Source of the DNA: Bacillota bacterium
GTDB lineage: Bacteria; Bacillota; Clostridia; DSM-8532
DNA length: 59,204 nt
Assembly (NCBI GenBank): GCA_022702935.2
Contig: JAKIML020000086.1
Span: forward strand, 1-59,204
Reading direction: 5' to 3'
A model generated the notes under the pieces. It saw only the letters and a program-made list of their open reading frames with translations. It was not told where the DNA came from and did not search any database. Made by a program: the position numbers and the translations under genes. Below are positions 41,695-50,851 of the stretch, piece after piece; position 1 is the first letter of the stretch; the number at the start of each line of letters is the position of its first letter.

Positions 41695-42744
41695 ATGATA
41701 TTTGTCAGAAAAATGCATCCATCGGAGGCCCGAGAGGTAAGAAAATTAGCCAGCAAGGCCTTTCAGGGTATGGAACAGTTTTTTATCAGCAACCCCAAGG
41801 AGGCCTTGGTGGCCGAAATGGATGGAAAAATTGTTGGGGGTGTGATGATAAAATACATTGAAACAGCCGCTCACAAAGTCGGCTATTACGATTTCGTGTT
41901 TACCCATCCACAGTACCAGGGAAAGGGGATAGGAAAGGCGCTCATCAATAAAGCCACCGAATATCTGTGGGAGCAAGGCTGCACCGCTGTCTGTGCAGCC
42001 GTTAAGGATGATAATGTGGGCTCCTGGCAGTTGTTTATCAATAACGGTGTTCAGCGGGTCAGTCTTATGGAAACAGTACGACGCTTAGGCTTATTGACGG
42101 CCCTGAAGATATATTTCTTTACCCCGTTTTTTGCCAGCAATGGCATGGAACTGTATTTGGCGGTCAAGGAGGACGAGGTTGCGCCCAAAAGCCATGGAAC
42201 GGGCATGCAAATCCTCCTTTATCTATTGGCCAATGCCCTGTTGTTATTATCGGGATTCCGTACCCGCTCAAACTTTTTTGTGTTCTTGGCTGCCGTTCTT
42301 ACCCTGCTTTTGGGAGCCATAGCCGCGGGTTACATAGGTACCTTGCTGACAAAGGAAAAATGGCATTATAGGCTTAATAGCGGCGGTGCCTTTATATGCG
42401 CCGTTATTGGTTTCATTGGCGGCGTGTTCCCCATGATTGGGAACTGGTATCCTCCGCGCTTTGAAAAAACTGATGGGTTTAAGCGAGATATGGGTATTGT
42501 TGCTTTATGCGAATGGATTTTTATGATAATCGCTACCCTGGCTGGGGTGCTTATGCAAGAGCAATATACCTTTTTCAGCGCCATAGCGCTTGTGGGTGTC
42601 GTGTTCCTCATTTATAAAGCCATACCGTTCTATCCTTTTGAATCCTACGGTGGTCGCAGGGTTCTCGATTGGAACAGGGGCCTCTATGCGCTGATGACTG
42701 TCATATCCTGCGTCATTCTTGCTTATCAATTCACTCTGAACTGA
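41695..42744 (+). CDS. GNAT acetyltransferase fused to M50-like membrane domain
   Basis: Encodes 349 residues from ATG 41695 (CAGGAG 6 bp upstream). Residues 1-150 are a GNAT domain with acetyl-CoA loop Q-G-K-G-I-G-K-A-L. Residues ~170-345 hold about six membrane helices; the last part reads I-P-F-Y-P-F-E-S-Y-G-G-R-R-V-L-D-W-N, like the N-P-D-G motif region of site-2 proteases but with the catalytic Asp displaced, and no H-E-x-x-H is seen. It may acetylate a membrane-bound or membrane-proximal target. Confidence 0.8.
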   Translation: MIFVRKMHPSEAREVRKLASKAFQGMEQFFISNPKEALVAEMDGKIVGGVMIKYIETAAHKVGYYDFVFTHPQYQGKGIGKALINKATEYLWEQGCTAVCAAVKDDNVGSWQLFINNGVQRVSLMETVRRLGLLTALKIYFFTPFFASNGMELYLAVKEDEVAPKSHGTGMQILLYLLANALLLLSGFRTRSNFFVFLAAVLTLLLGAIAAGYIGTLLTKEKWHYRLNSGGAFICAVIGFIGGVFPMIGNWYPPRFEKTDGFKRDMGIVALCEWIFMIIATLAGVLMQEQYTFFSAIALVGVVFLIYKAIPFYPFESYGGRRVLDWNRGLYALMTVISCVILAYQFTLN

Positions 42745-42760
42745 TAATGGAAAGTTTATC

Positions 42761-42801
42761 AACAGCACCTGTGCCAGTAAAGGCAATGCGGGTGCTGTTT
42801 T
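42761..42801 (+). terminator. terminator after GNAT fusion gene
   Basis: AACAGCACC (42761-42769) pairs with GGTGCTGTT (42791-42799), with an inner GCC/GGC pair, then TTT. Confidence 0.75.
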
Positions 42802-42937
42802 CATAGGGAAGGGTCTGAACAGGAAGTTAATTATGACTAACTTTTTTTCTGTGAGGGGTTGCATATTTTTGGGATATGGGTTATACTTAAGGTACAGAAT
42901 GTATACAATATACAGTATTCAATCCTGCATAACATTA

Positions 42938-42967
42938 TTGTACAACAGTTTTCCGAATCTGTATAGT
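42938..42967 (+). promoter_or_regulatory. sigma-A promoter of pflBA
   Basis: TTGTAC (42938-42943), 18 bp, TATAGT (42962-42967); the GGGGGAG ribosome site lies 9 bp before ATG 43003. The AT-rich 42890-42960 stretch has GTATACAATATACAGTAT-like half-palindromes that could bind a regulator. Confidence 0.55.
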
Positions 42968-43002
42968 GTATAAATATAAATCCGCAAACAGGGGGAGATA
43001 GC

Positions 43003-45222
43003 ATGAGAGAGAATTTTAAGTCCGGCAAGTGGAATACACAGATTGATGTCAGAGATTTTATACAGAAGAACTATACACCCTATGACGGGGACGACAGCTT
43101 TTTGGAGGGACCCACCAAGAGAACTGAAGAGCTATGGGCCAAGGTCAAGGAGCTGATGAAGGAGGAGCGCGCAAAAGGCGGGATCATGGATATTGATACC
43201 CATACCATTTCCACCATTGATGCGCACCAGCCCGGCTATATTCAGAAGGAACTGGAAACCATTGTGGGCCTTCAGACCGATGAGCCCTTAAAGAGAGCCA
43301 TCATGCCTTTTGGTGGTATCAGAATGGTAAGGTCCTCGCTGAAGGCCTATAACAGACCCATGGATCCTGAGGTGGAGAAGGTCTTTAAGTACAGAAAGAC
43401 CCATAATGACGGCGTATTTGATGCTTACACCGAAGAAATGAAAAAGGCCCGTCATACGGGCATCATTACGGGGCTGCCCGATGCTTACGGCAGAGGCAGA
43501 ATCATCGGCGACTATCGCCGGGTTCCCCTCTATGGCGTGGATTACCTGATAGAGAAGAAAAAAGAGGCCCTCAACAATTATGTCTTTGATATTATGATCA
43601 CCCCGGTTATTCGGCAGCGCGAGGAAATCAGCGAGCAGATCAAGGCCCTCAACGAGCTGAAAAACATGGCCTTAAGCTATGGCTTTGATATCAGCAGACC
43701 CGCAGCCGACACCAAGGAGGCTGTACAATGGCTCTACTTTGCCTACCTGGCTGCCGTTAAGGAGCAGAATGGCGCGGCCATGAGCCTTGGCAGAGTCTCC
43801 ACCTTCCTGGATGTCTATGCCGAGAAGGATCTGGCTGAGGGTAAGTATACCGAGGCGGAGATCCAGGAATTCATTGATCACTTTGTCATGAAGCTCAGAA
43901 TGGTTCGTTTCTTAAGAACCCCTTCTTACGACGAATTGTTCTCCGGGGATCCCACCTGGATCACCGAGTCCCTGGGCGGTATTGGCCTGGACGGACGTCA
44001 TATGGTGACCAAGATGACCTATCGTTTCCTGCATACCCTGGTCAACCTGGGGCCTGCCCCCGAACCCAATATGACGGTGCTGTGGTCGCCCAAGCTGCCC
44101 GAGAACTTTAAGAAGTTCTGTGCAAGGCTTTCAGTAGAAACCTCCTCCATCCAGTATGAGAATGACGATCTGATGCGGGAGAAGTTTGGCGACGACTATG
44201 GTATTGCCTGCTGCGTATCGGCCATGAGAATCGGCAAGCAGATGCAGTTCTTCGGAGCCCGTGCCAACCTTGCCAAGGCCCTGCTCTATGCCATCAACGG
44301 CGGCAAGGATGAGATTTACGGAGAGCAGGTGGGTCCTGCCCTGGCGCCCATCACCTCCGAGTACCTGAACTATGATGAGGTTATGGAGCGGTTTGATGCC
44401 ACCCTTGACTGGCTGTCCAAGCTCTACATCAATACCCTTAATATCATTCACTACATGCATGATAAATACTGCTATGAGCGCATTGAAATGGCCCTCCACG
44501 ATGAGGAGATCCTCAGAACCTCTGCCTGCGGTATTGCAGGACTTTCGGTGGTGGTGGACTCCCTGTCGGCTATCAAATACGCCAAGGTCAAGCCCATCCG
44601 AAATGAAAACGGGCTTGTGGTGGACTATACCATCGAGGGAGAGTTCCCCATGTTCGGCAATAACGACCCCAGAGTGGATGATATGGCCGTGGAGCTGGTC
44701 AAGAAGTTCATGACCAAGCTGAGCAAGCATAAGACCTACAGGGACAGCAAGCCTACTTTGTCCATCCTGACCATCACCTCCAATGTGGTCTACGGCAAGA
44801 AAACCGGGAATACTCCTGACGGGAGGAAGTATGGCGAACCCTTTGCACCGGGTGCAAACCCCATGCATAAGCGGGATACCAAGGGCTGTATCGCCTCCAT
44901 GGCCTCGGTGGCCAAGCTGCCCTATGATTACAGCGAGGATGGCATTTCCTACACCTTCTCCATTGTGCCCGGAGCCCTGGGCAAGGTGCAGGAGGAGAGA
45001 GTGGAGAATCTGGTTAATCTTATGGATGGATATTTCAGCGACTGTGGGCATCATATCAATGTCAATGTACTGAACAAGGATGTTCTCATGGATGCCATGG
45101 ACCATCCCGAAAAGTATCCTCAGCTTACCATCCGAGTATCGGGTTATGCCGTCAACTTCATCAAGCTCACCAGAGAACAGCAGTTGGATGTCATCAACAG
45201 GACATTCCATGAGAGATTCTGA
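43003..45222 (+). CDS. pflB: pyruvate formate-lyase (formate C-acetyltransferase)
   Basis: Encodes 739 residues, the normal length. It converts pyruvate and CoA to acetyl-CoA and formate in fermentation. The adjacent catalytic cysteines are Cys403-Cys404 (A-C-C-V-S), and the glycyl radical site is Gly714 in R-V-S-G-Y-A. The radical is installed by the activase encoded 41 bp downstream. The radical makes the active enzyme oxygen-sensitive, consistent with strict anaerobiosis. Confidence 0.97.
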   Translation: MRENFKSGKWNTQIDVRDFIQKNYTPYDGDDSFLEGPTKRTEELWAKVKELMKEERAKGGIMDIDTHTISTIDAHQPGYIQKELETIVGLQTDEPLKRAIMPFGGIRMVRSSLKAYNRPMDPEVEKVFKYRKTHNDGVFDAYTEEMKKARHTGIITGLPDAYGRGRIIGDYRRVPLYGVDYLIEKKKEALNNYVFDIMITPVIRQREEISEQIKALNELKNMALSYGFDISRPAADTKEAVQWLYFAYLAAVKEQNGAAMSLGRVSTFLDVYAEKDLAEGKYTEAEIQEFIDHFVMKLRMVRFLRTPSYDELFSGDPTWITESLGGIGLDGRHMVTKMTYRFLHTLVNLGPAPEPNMTVLWSPKLPENFKKFCARLSVETSSIQYENDDLMREKFGDDYGIACCVSAMRIGKQMQFFGARANLAKALLYAINGGKDEIYGEQVGPALAPITSEYLNYDEVMERFDATLDWLSKLYINTLNIIHYMHDKYCYERIEMALHDEEILRTSACGIAGLSVVVDSLSAIKYAKVKPIRNENGLVVDYTIEGEFPMFGNNDPRVDDMAVELVKKFMTKLSKHKTYRDSKPTLSILTITSNVVYGKKTGNTPDGRKYGEPFAPGANPMHKRDTKGCIASMASVAKLPYDYSEDGISYTFSIVPGALGKVQEERVENLVNLMDGYFSDCGHHINVNVLNKDVLMDAMDHPEKYPQLTIRVSGYAVNFIKLTREQQLDVINRTFHERF

Positions 45223-45263
45223 TAACTTCATCCATCGCATCCATAGGAAAGGGGAGTGGCAAA

Positions 45264-45983
45264 ATGGAAGGCTATGTTCATTCAATCGAGACCTGCGGCA
45301 CCCTGGACGGACCAGGCATCCGCTATGTAATATTTCTTCAGGGTTGTCCTTTAAGATGCAAGTTTTGCCATAACCCGGACTCCTGGCAGATTAACGCCGG
45401 AAGAAAGGTTTCTGTAGACGAGCTTATGGAGGATATCCTGAGATACAGGAACTACATTAAGACCGGGGGCGTAACCCTGTCAGGGGGAGAACCCCTTCTC
45501 CAGGCCAAGTTTGCGGCCGAGCTTTTCAGGGAGTGCAAGCGCCATGGTATTCATACCGCGGTGGACACTTCGGGGGCCATAGCCTTGAGCATCTGCAAGG
45601 AGGCCGTTGATGCAGTGGATCTTGTGCTGCTGGACATAAAGTCCATTGATACCATCAAGTGCGCGGATCTCACAGGAAAGGGCAACGAGGATGCCTTAAC
45701 CCTTCTTAATTACCTGGAGCAGACCGGGAAGGACGTATGGATTCGGCATGTGGTGGTGCCCGGCATCACCGAGAATGAGGAAGATATTGAGCGCATGGCC
45801 CAATACCTCTCAAGGTTTACCGTCATAAAGCGGGTTGAAATCCTGCCCTTCCACAAAATGGGGGAGTATAAATGGAAGCAGCTTAACCTGAACTACGAGC
45901 TGGGCGATACACAGCCCCCGGAGAAGGAATCCATAGAAAACATCAAAAACATCCTGAGAAAATACAGGCTCAATGTGGTATAG
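45264..45983 (+). CDS. pflA: pyruvate formate-lyase activating enzyme (radical SAM)
   Basis: Encodes 239 residues. The [4Fe-4S] motif C-x3-C-x2-C is Cys28, Cys32, Cys35 (G-C-P-L-R-C-K-F-C-H), followed by the SAM-binding G-G-E-P and D-T-S-G. It abstracts H from the PflB glycine. AGGGGAG upstream; it is in the same operon as pflB and is followed by a strong terminator. Confidence 0.96.
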   Translation: MEGYVHSIETCGTLDGPGIRYVIFLQGCPLRCKFCHNPDSWQINAGRKVSVDELMEDILRYRNYIKTGGVTLSGGEPLLQAKFAAELFRECKRHGIHTAVDTSGAIALSICKEAVDAVDLVLLDIKSIDTIKCADLTGKGNEDALTLLNYLEQTGKDVWIRHVVVPGITENEEDIERMAQYLSRFTVIKRVEILPFHKMGEYKWKQLNLNYELGDTQPPEKESIENIKNILRKYRLNVV

Positions 45984-46002
45984 CCAGATGCTATGCCAAG
46001 AC

Positions 46003-46035
46003 AGGCACCGGACCATAAAGGTTCGGTGCCTTTTA
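46003..46035 (+). terminator. terminator after pflBA
   Basis: AGGCACCGGACC pairs with GGTTCGGTGCCT (12 bp with one G-T) and is followed by TTTT. Confidence 0.9.
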
Positions 46036-46075
46036 CTATGAAAATCCGTGCTATTAAAGAATTTGGAATGCTGCC

Positions 46076-46124
46076 TGAAATTGGTTGATTTACATTGATG
46101 AAATTGGCTGGTCTATAGTACAAT
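46076..46124 (+). promoter_or_regulatory. tandem TGAAATTGGYTG repeats at APC-permease promoter
   Basis: TGAAATTGGTTG (46076-46087) and TGAAATTGGCTG (46099-46110) lie 23 bp apart. TTGATG (46095-46100) and TACAAT (46119-46124) make a plausible promoter with 18-bp spacing. The core GAAATTGG is the reverse complement of CCAATTTC repeated at 30786-30818. Confidence 0.5.
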
Positions 46125-46154
46125 AGAATAAAATTACAACATCGAGGTGGATGC

Positions 46155-47513
46155 ATGGAAAACGGATTAAAGAAAAAGTACGGTCTTGCCATGGCCATTG
46201 CCATGGTCGTGGGAATTGTTATAGGAAGCGGTGTCTTCTTTAAGGCCGAGATTGTCCTTAAGGCCACCGGCGGAAATATGCCGCTGGGCATTGCCGCATG
46301 GGGCATTGTGGGACTCATTATGATTGTTTGCAGCTATACCTTTGCTACCATGGCGACCAAATATGAGAAGGTCAACGGTCTGGTGGATTACGCCGAAGCC
46401 GCTGTAAGCGACGGCTATGGCTATTATGTGGGTTGGTTTATCGCCACCATTTATAACCCCACCATAACCTCCGTACTGGCCTGGGTTTCGGCCCGCTATA
46501 CCTGTGTGCTCCTAGGCTGGGATATTACCGGCGGGTCCTGTATGACCATTGCCTGTTTCTACTTAGTCGGAAGCTATGCCATCAACGCCCTTTCTCCCAT
46601 AGTTGCGGGCAAGTTCCAGGTTTCAACCACTGTGATAAAGCTCATCCCCTTAATGCTCATGGCTGTGGTGGGAACTGTGGTGGGGCTTGCCACCGGAATA
46701 ACGGCAGACAACTTTACCAAGGTGGTTGACAGCAGCGTTGGCGTGGGTGGAGGTCTTTTTGCTTCCATTGTCGCCGTGGCCTTTGCGTATGAGGGCTGGA
46801 TTATTGCCACCTCCATCAATGCAGAGCTGAGGGATTCCAAGAAGAACCTGCCCAGAGCCTTGATTCTGGGTTCACTCATTGTGGTTTTTGTCTATATCTT
46901 CTATTACATTGGTCTGGCCGGTGCCGTAAGCACCGAGGCTTTGATGGAAAGCGGCCAGGCAGGTGCAAAAATGGCCTTCCAGAATATCTTCGGCTCAGTC
47001 TGGGGCTCCCTGATTTTTGTATTCGTCATCATTTCCTGTTTGGGAACCCTTAACGGTCTGATGGTGGGCACCACCCGGGGCATGTATGCCCTGGCTGCCA
47101 GAAACAGAGGACCGAATCCCGAGGCCTTCAAACAGGTGGATAAGGTCACCAATATGCCCACCAACTCGTCGGTCTTTGGTCTTTTCCTCTGCGCATTCTG
47201 GCTGCTTTACTTCTACGGGGCCAATCTCACCGAGCCCTGGTTCGGTCCCTTCTGCTTTGATACCTCCGAGCTGCCCATTGTGACCTTGTACGGCGCCTAT
47301 ATTCCCATCTTCCTCATGTTGATAATCAAGGAAAAGGATTTAAGCGGCTTTAAGCGATTTGTAATGCCCATTTTGTCCATCGCCGGCTGTATCTTCATGG
47401 TGGTAGCCGCATGCCTGGCCCATAAGATGGCCGTTGTATACTATCTGATTGTCTTTGCGGTAATCATGTTCATTGGCGTATTCTTCAGAAAGCCCAGAAA
47501 GACAGTACAGTAA
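46155..47513 (+). CDS. APC-superfamily amino acid permease
   Basis: Encodes 452 residues and twelve membrane helices. The first helix carries G-I-V-I-G-S-G-V-F-F, the unwound substrate-binding segment of LAT/SteT-like exchangers; helix 6 carries F-A-Y-E-G-W-I-I-A-T. It moves amino acids by exchange or H+ symport. The spacing and G-S-G-V motif favour the LAT/SteT group; substrate not assigned. It is preceded by tandem repeats that may regulate it and followed by a hairpin terminator. Confidence 0.9.
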   Translation: MENGLKKKYGLAMAIAMVVGIVIGSGVFFKAEIVLKATGGNMPLGIAAWGIVGLIMIVCSYTFATMATKYEKVNGLVDYAEAAVSDGYGYYVGWFIATIYNPTITSVLAWVSARYTCVLLGWDITGGSCMTIACFYLVGSYAINALSPIVAGKFQVSTTVIKLIPLMLMAVVGTVVGLATGITADNFTKVVDSSVGVGGGLFASIVAVAFAYEGWIIATSINAELRDSKKNLPRALILGSLIVVFVYIFYYIGLAGAVSTEALMESGQAGAKMAFQNIFGSVWGSLIFVFVIISCLGTLNGLMVGTTRGMYALAARNRGPNPEAFKQVDKVTNMPTNSSVFGLFLCAFWLLYFYGANLTEPWFGPFCFDTSELPIVTLYGAYIPIFLMLIIKEKDLSGFKRFVMPILSIAGCIFMVVAACLAHKMAVVYYLIVFAVIMFIGVFFRKPRKTVQ

Positions 47514-47545
47514 AAAGGGTTATCCTATGATTGACAGTTAACAGA

Positions 47546-47608
47546 AGGCCATGATGTTCTCATCTGATAAGAAAATGAGAACACCATGGCCTATTTGCTT
47601 TTTTAAGG
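47546..47608 (+). terminator. long hairpin terminator after APC permease
   Basis: AGGCCATGATGTTCTCAT (47546-47563) pairs with ATGAGAACACCATGGCCT (47575-47592), 17 of 18 positions, with TATTTGCTTTTTT downstream. Confidence 0.8.
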
Positions 47609-47662
47609 CAATTTAATCATATTACTTTGTCAAAGAAATATCAATGTACAGGGGGGGAGGAC

Positions 47663-47737
47663 ATGCTTTGTATTTTTTCAAATATAAATTTTCATTTATT
47701 AGCTTGGTATGTTATAATTTATCGAAAAATTGACTAA
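47663..47737 (+). CDS. possible 24-residue membrane peptide
   Basis: ATG 47663 lies just after GGGGGGGAGG, an unusually strong ribosome site. It encodes a 24-residue hydrophobic peptide with a single Cys and a cationic end (Y-R-K-I-D), ending at TAA 47737. It lies 28 bp before the LytTR response regulator. It could be a signal peptide or small regulator of the two-component system, or a chance ORF: the regulator's own extended -10 (TGTTATAAT, 47710-47718) sits inside it. Confidence 0.35.
   Translation: MLCIFSNINFHLLAWYVIIYRKID
47710..47718 (+). promoter_or_regulatory. extended -10 promoter of LytTR operon
   Basis: TGT-TATAAT ends 47 bp before ATG 47766; no good -35 is seen. Confidence 0.45.
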
Positions 47738-47765
47738 CTGGATGCATTTTGGAAAGAGAAAGAAG

Positions 47766-48482
47766 ATGTATAGAATAGCAATCTGTGATGATGAGATAGC
47801 CATTTGCGCACAAATTGAAAAGATCCTTCTGGACTATAGAGAAGCGGCCCATGTTGAAATGACCATCGACATTTATTTCTCTGCAGAAGAGCTGTATAGA
47901 TTTCTTCTTGATGGAGTCGATTATGACATTCTGTTTCTGGACATTGAATTCAAGCAGGAAAATGGCATTCAAGTGGGTGAGAGAATACGGGATGAACTGA
48001 GAAACGAAACCATGCAAATTGTGTATATCTCCGGCAAACAGAGCTACGCCATTGATCTGTTTAATACGCGACCTTTGAACTTTCTGGTAAAACCGCTGGA
48101 TTATCAGAAGGTTATCCAGGTGTTCAGAAAAGGGATGGAGCTATCCAATAAGAAACACCAGTATTTTACCTATAAGCAGGGGAAGAACATCAAGAAGATA
48201 CTCGTCAAGGATATTCTGTACTTTGAGAGCCTCAATCGGCAGGTCAGGATGAAGACTGTCCGGGATACGGCCATCTTTTACGGTTCCCTTGAGGATATCT
48301 ATGAAGAGCTGCATGCGTATCAGTTTTTTTACATCCATAAATCCTATTTGGTGAATTATAACCACATTATTGAATTCTATTATGAGAAGGTCATTATGTC
48401 GGACAGGACGGCGCTGCCCATAAGCCAATCACGAAGAAAAGCCATGCGTGATGTTCAGATTAGGATAGAAAAGGGAGAATAA
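47766..48482 (+). CDS. LytTR-family response regulator (AgrA-like)
   Basis: Encodes 238 residues from ATG 47766. The receiver domain has D8-D9 and phospho-acceptor Asp59 (L-F-L-D-I-E-F) and ends with V-K-P-L. The LytTR DNA-binding domain (~130-235) has L-Y-F-E-S-L-N-R, F-F-Y-I-H-K-S-Y-L-V-N and the late L-P-I-S-Q-S-R-R-K. It is the partner of the GHKL kinase encoded immediately downstream. Such pairs usually respond to peptides. Confidence 0.92.
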   Translation: MYRIAICDDEIAICAQIEKILLDYREAAHVEMTIDIYFSAEELYRFLLDGVDYDILFLDIEFKQENGIQVGERIRDELRNETMQIVYISGKQSYAIDLFNTRPLNFLVKPLDYQKVIQVFRKGMELSNKKHQYFTYKQGKNIKKILVKDILYFESLNRQVRMKTVRDTAIFYGSLEDIYEELHAYQFFYIHKSYLVNYNHIIEFYYEKVIMSDRTALPISQSRRKAMRDVQIRIEKGE

Positions 48483-48974
48483 ATGATTCAGTTTTTGCAA
48501 AGCGAGTATGCCATTCTTTTACTATTAGTCCCAAGTTGCTTTATCTACTATAGTTACTTGACGGAAACATTCAGGAAGCCTAAGGTGAATAGAACGCTCA
48601 CCTTGGCATCATTGATAACCTATTGTGTGCTGTTGCTTCTGTTCTATATCTTTGTAAACAATATCTGCAGTATTCTGCTCTTAAGTGTTGCTGCCTGCAT
48701 ACTATTAGCGTTCAACTATAAGGCCAATTTTTACAAGCGGGTTTTGACGGTGAACCTGTACTGTTTGGCCTTGTCATGCATTGAACATATACTTTTCATT
48801 ATCTTCGACAGAGATATCAATGCCATCCCTGTATGGTGGCTCACCATAGCTAAGATGTCTTTGGCGGTCTGTGCTTTTCTGGGCCTGCTTAAATTTATGA
48901 AAGTTGACAGTAATATTGATTTGCAAGCAGTTCATGCTTTCCAAGCAAAAAGAGTACTATATCAAACAATTTGA
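48483..48974 (+). CDS. GHKL sensor kinase, N-terminal membrane part (frameshifted)
   Basis: Starts at the base after the regulator stop, behind GGGAG. Residues 1-140 form about five membrane helices, the input domain of AgrC/ComD-like peptide receptors, though shorter than usual. The frame ends at 48974 after a nonsense tail (K-R-V-L-Y-Q-T-I). Removing one A from the A5 run at 48947-48951 joins it to the kinase frame: Q-A-K-E-Y-Y-I-K-Q-F-E-F. I treat 48483-49578 as one gene carrying an indel or a sequencing error. Confidence 0.8.
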   Translation: MIQFLQSEYAILLLLVPSCFIYYSYLTETFRKPKVNRTLTLASLITYCVLLLLFYIFVNNICSILLLSVAACILLAFNYKANFYKRVLTVNLYCLALSCIEHILFIIFDRDINAIPVWWLTIAKMSLAVCAFLGLLKFMKVDSNIDLQAVHAFQAKRVLYQTI

Positions 48975-49578
48975 ATTCATGGAGAAATCTCTGAAGGAAC
49001 GAAACGCTGAGAAGCATGATTATAAGAATCATTTATCGGTCATATCATCCCTAATCCAAATCAATGAGCAACAGAAGGCCCTGGAGTATATCACCAGAAT
49101 AATCAATAATTATCAAAGCGCTAAAACATTCAGTTACTCCGGAAACCTGGAGATTGACAGCTTTATCAACTACAAAATACAGGAGGCCGAAAAGCATAAT
49201 GTGCTCATGAACGCCGAACTGAGCATTCCCGAAAACCTTCAGGTGGATCCCTATGATATGACAACCATCCTGGGGAATATCATTGACAATGCCATTCAAG
49301 CCGCCAGCAAGGTAGACGGAGACAGAACCATAGACCTGAAAGTCAGCTATACCAAGGGTAGGCTTTTAATCACTATGACCAATCCCTTTAATGGAGAACT
49401 CAAATACGAGAACCAACGATTGGTTACCCTTCACGAGGATAAAGATAATCACGGGTTCGGGCTCAGCAATGTCAACGCTGTCCTGGAAAAATACAATGGA
49501 ACCCTCCACATCGAGCATACCCATCAAACCTTTTCCATAACGCTATTGATGTTTATCAATAAGCCTTTAGCCTGTTGA
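48904..49578 (+). CDS. GHKL sensor kinase, C-terminal catalytic part (frameshifted)
   Basis: Meaningful from about 48952. Contains the phospho-acceptor motif H-D-Y-K-N-H-L-S-V-I and the GHKL ATP-binding fold (N box L-G-N-I-I-D-N-A-I-Q-A-A; G box G-F-G-L-S-N-V). A coiled coil links it to the membrane part upstream. The ATG at 48904 is out of the true frame. If made alone it would be a soluble ATP-binding fragment. Partner of the LytTR regulator. Confidence 0.82.
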   Translation: MTVILICKQFMLSKQKEYYIKQFEFMEKSLKERNAEKHDYKNHLSVISSLIQINEQQKALEYITRIINNYQSAKTFSYSGNLEIDSFINYKIQEAEKHNVLMNAELSIPENLQVDPYDMTTILGNIIDNAIQAASKVDGDRTIDLKVSYTKGRLLITMTNPFNGELKYENQRLVTLHEDKDNHGFGLSNVNAVLEKYNGTLHIEHTHQTFSITLLMFINKPLAC

Positions 49579-49620
49579 GGTAGTGTCCTTGCCTGAGGAA
49601 TGCCTCTTTTTCTTAGTTTA

Positions 49621-49681
49621 CTACAAAAAAACCTTTAAATTTCTACAATGAGCAACAAATGGTGATAAATTTCGCTATGAT
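49621..49681 (+). promoter_or_regulatory. CTACAA direct repeats 22 bp apart upstream of lipoprotein gene
   Basis: CTACAA at 49621-49626 and 49643-49648, with TATGAT -10 at 49676-49681. The two-turn spacing fits a LytTR site. The motif differs from the CCAATTTC repeats elsewhere in the window. Confidence 0.35.
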
Positions 49682-49736
49682 TAGTGAGAGTTCTTACCTT
49701 AAGAAAAAATTATTCAAGTAAAAGGTGGTTTGAAAA

Positions 49737-50315
49737 ATGATGAAACACAACAGATTCAAAAAGTACTTGCTCCTCTTTATCACCATGACGCTCTTGTTCT
49801 CCTTAGCGGCATGCTCCGGTTCAAAGTTCCCAAAGGCCGAAGAATCCTTGAAGACTTTTTTTGATTCCATTCAAAAAGCTGACTTTAAAACGGCTAATAC
49901 TTACATGAAATCCTCTTCTTCACCCTTTGAGTTTGAGGATGAGGATCAGGAAAAGGTCACTAAGCTCATGTTCTCAAAGGTGAAGTATGAAATCCTTTCT
50001 GTTGAAGAAAAGGGCGACTCGGCAACAGCCAAAGTCAAGATTACCAATGTAGACATGATGGCCATCATGGAAAACATGTTTACCGATCTCTTTGAGATGA
50101 TGATGAACGCCGGGGGAGAGATGTCTGATGAAGAAATAAACCAAATGTCCATGAAGTATCTTGAGGATAAAGTCTCGGCTGCCGATGCCCCCACCACAAC
50201 CAGTGAGATTGAGCTCAAGCTGACAAAGAATCAGGATAAGAAAATATGGCAGATCGAGAATGATGATGCTATTGCCACTGCTTTAATCGGTGACCTTGGT
50301 GCATTATCGGAATAA
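49737..50315 (+). CDS. lipoprotein with NTF2-like (DUF4878/DUF5105-type) domain
   Basis: Encodes 192 residues from ATG 49737 (AAAGGTGG site). Lipobox L-A-A-C gives an exported lipoprotein. The body begins with a helix and F-F-D-S-I-Q-K-A-D-F-K-T-A-N-T-Y-M, the opening of NTF2-like lipoproteins such as DUF4878, and ends K-I-W-Q-I-E-N-D-D. Function unknown. It may be the output of the LytTR system encoded upstream. Confidence 0.75.
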   Translation: MMKHNRFKKYLLLFITMTLLFSLAACSGSKFPKAEESLKTFFDSIQKADFKTANTYMKSSSSPFEFEDEDQEKVTKLMFSKVKYEILSVEEKGDSATAKVKITNVDMMAIMENMFTDLFEMMMNAGGEMSDEEINQMSMKYLEDKVSAADAPTTTSEIELKLTKNQDKKIWQIENDDAIATALIGDLGALSE

Positions 50316-50363
50316 TCAGTAATGAAGACCAATGGGATTATAAAGGAAAGGTGGATTCTTAAG

Positions 50364-50750
50364 ATGAAAAAAGCGGTTACTATTATTGTAATCATAGGTA
50401 TTTTGGCCAGTATAGGCCTCGGGATAAAATGGCTGTCTGATTATAACGCTTACAAGGATGAGATTGAGACCCTCAGCGAATTTGCTTCATCAAGTTCCGC
50501 TGTTGCAGATTCCCTCAAGGAAATCAATACTCTGAAGACGACAGCCTTTGTTTTGATTGCATGCGGCATTATTGCTTTAGTAATCGTGTTCCTTGCAAAG
50601 AAAATCGGTACCAAATTAGCCGGTGGCATTATTCTCCTCACAGGTGTCATCCCCGGAATTTTATCCCCCAGCGCATTTATTTTTACTTTTATCTTGATCC
50701 TCGGAGGCCTACTGGCAATTTTTTCAAAGCCTCAAATTACTGAAGGCTGA
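50364..50750 (+). CDS. small membrane protein downstream of lipoprotein
   Basis: Encodes 128 residues from ATG 50364 (AAAGGTGG at 50347-50354). One N-terminal membrane helix (4-22), an exposed Ser-rich segment (S-S-S-S-A-V-A-D-S), then about three C-terminal helices. It lies 48 bp after the lipoprotein gene, so probably in the same operon. No family recognised. Confidence 0.7.
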   Translation: MKKAVTIIVIIGILASIGLGIKWLSDYNAYKDEIETLSEFASSSSAVADSLKEINTLKTTAFVLIACGIIALVIVFLAKKIGTKLAGGIILLTGVIPGILSPSAFIFTFILILGGLLAIFSKPQITEG

Positions 50751-50790
50751 TTCTTAATCCCGACTGAGGATTAAAAACAGGACACAGAAA

Positions 50791-50851
50791 ACTAAGCAGG
50801 GACTGTCCCAATGGCTGAAATTCAGCACCTTTGGCACAGTCTCTGTTTCTT
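50791..50851 (+). terminator. GGGACTGTCCCA long imperfect hairpin
   Basis: AGGGACTGTCCCAATGGCTGAA on the left and its partial complement ending CACAGTCTCT on the right form an interrupted ~20-bp stem, then a T-run (TTTCTTTTTCT). The arms resemble dispersed GGGACNGTCCC repeats of Clostridia. Confidence 0.65.

Noticed and set aside
44131-45285. 384-codon minus-strand open frame
   Set aside because: Antisense of pflB; pflB is certain and codon use favours the plus strand.
48940-48960. Programmed ribosomal frameshift in the GHKL kinase gene
   Set aside because: The needed shift is +1 and the site is a plain A5 run without a slippery heptamer, stem-loop or slow codon; a one-base indel explains it more simply.
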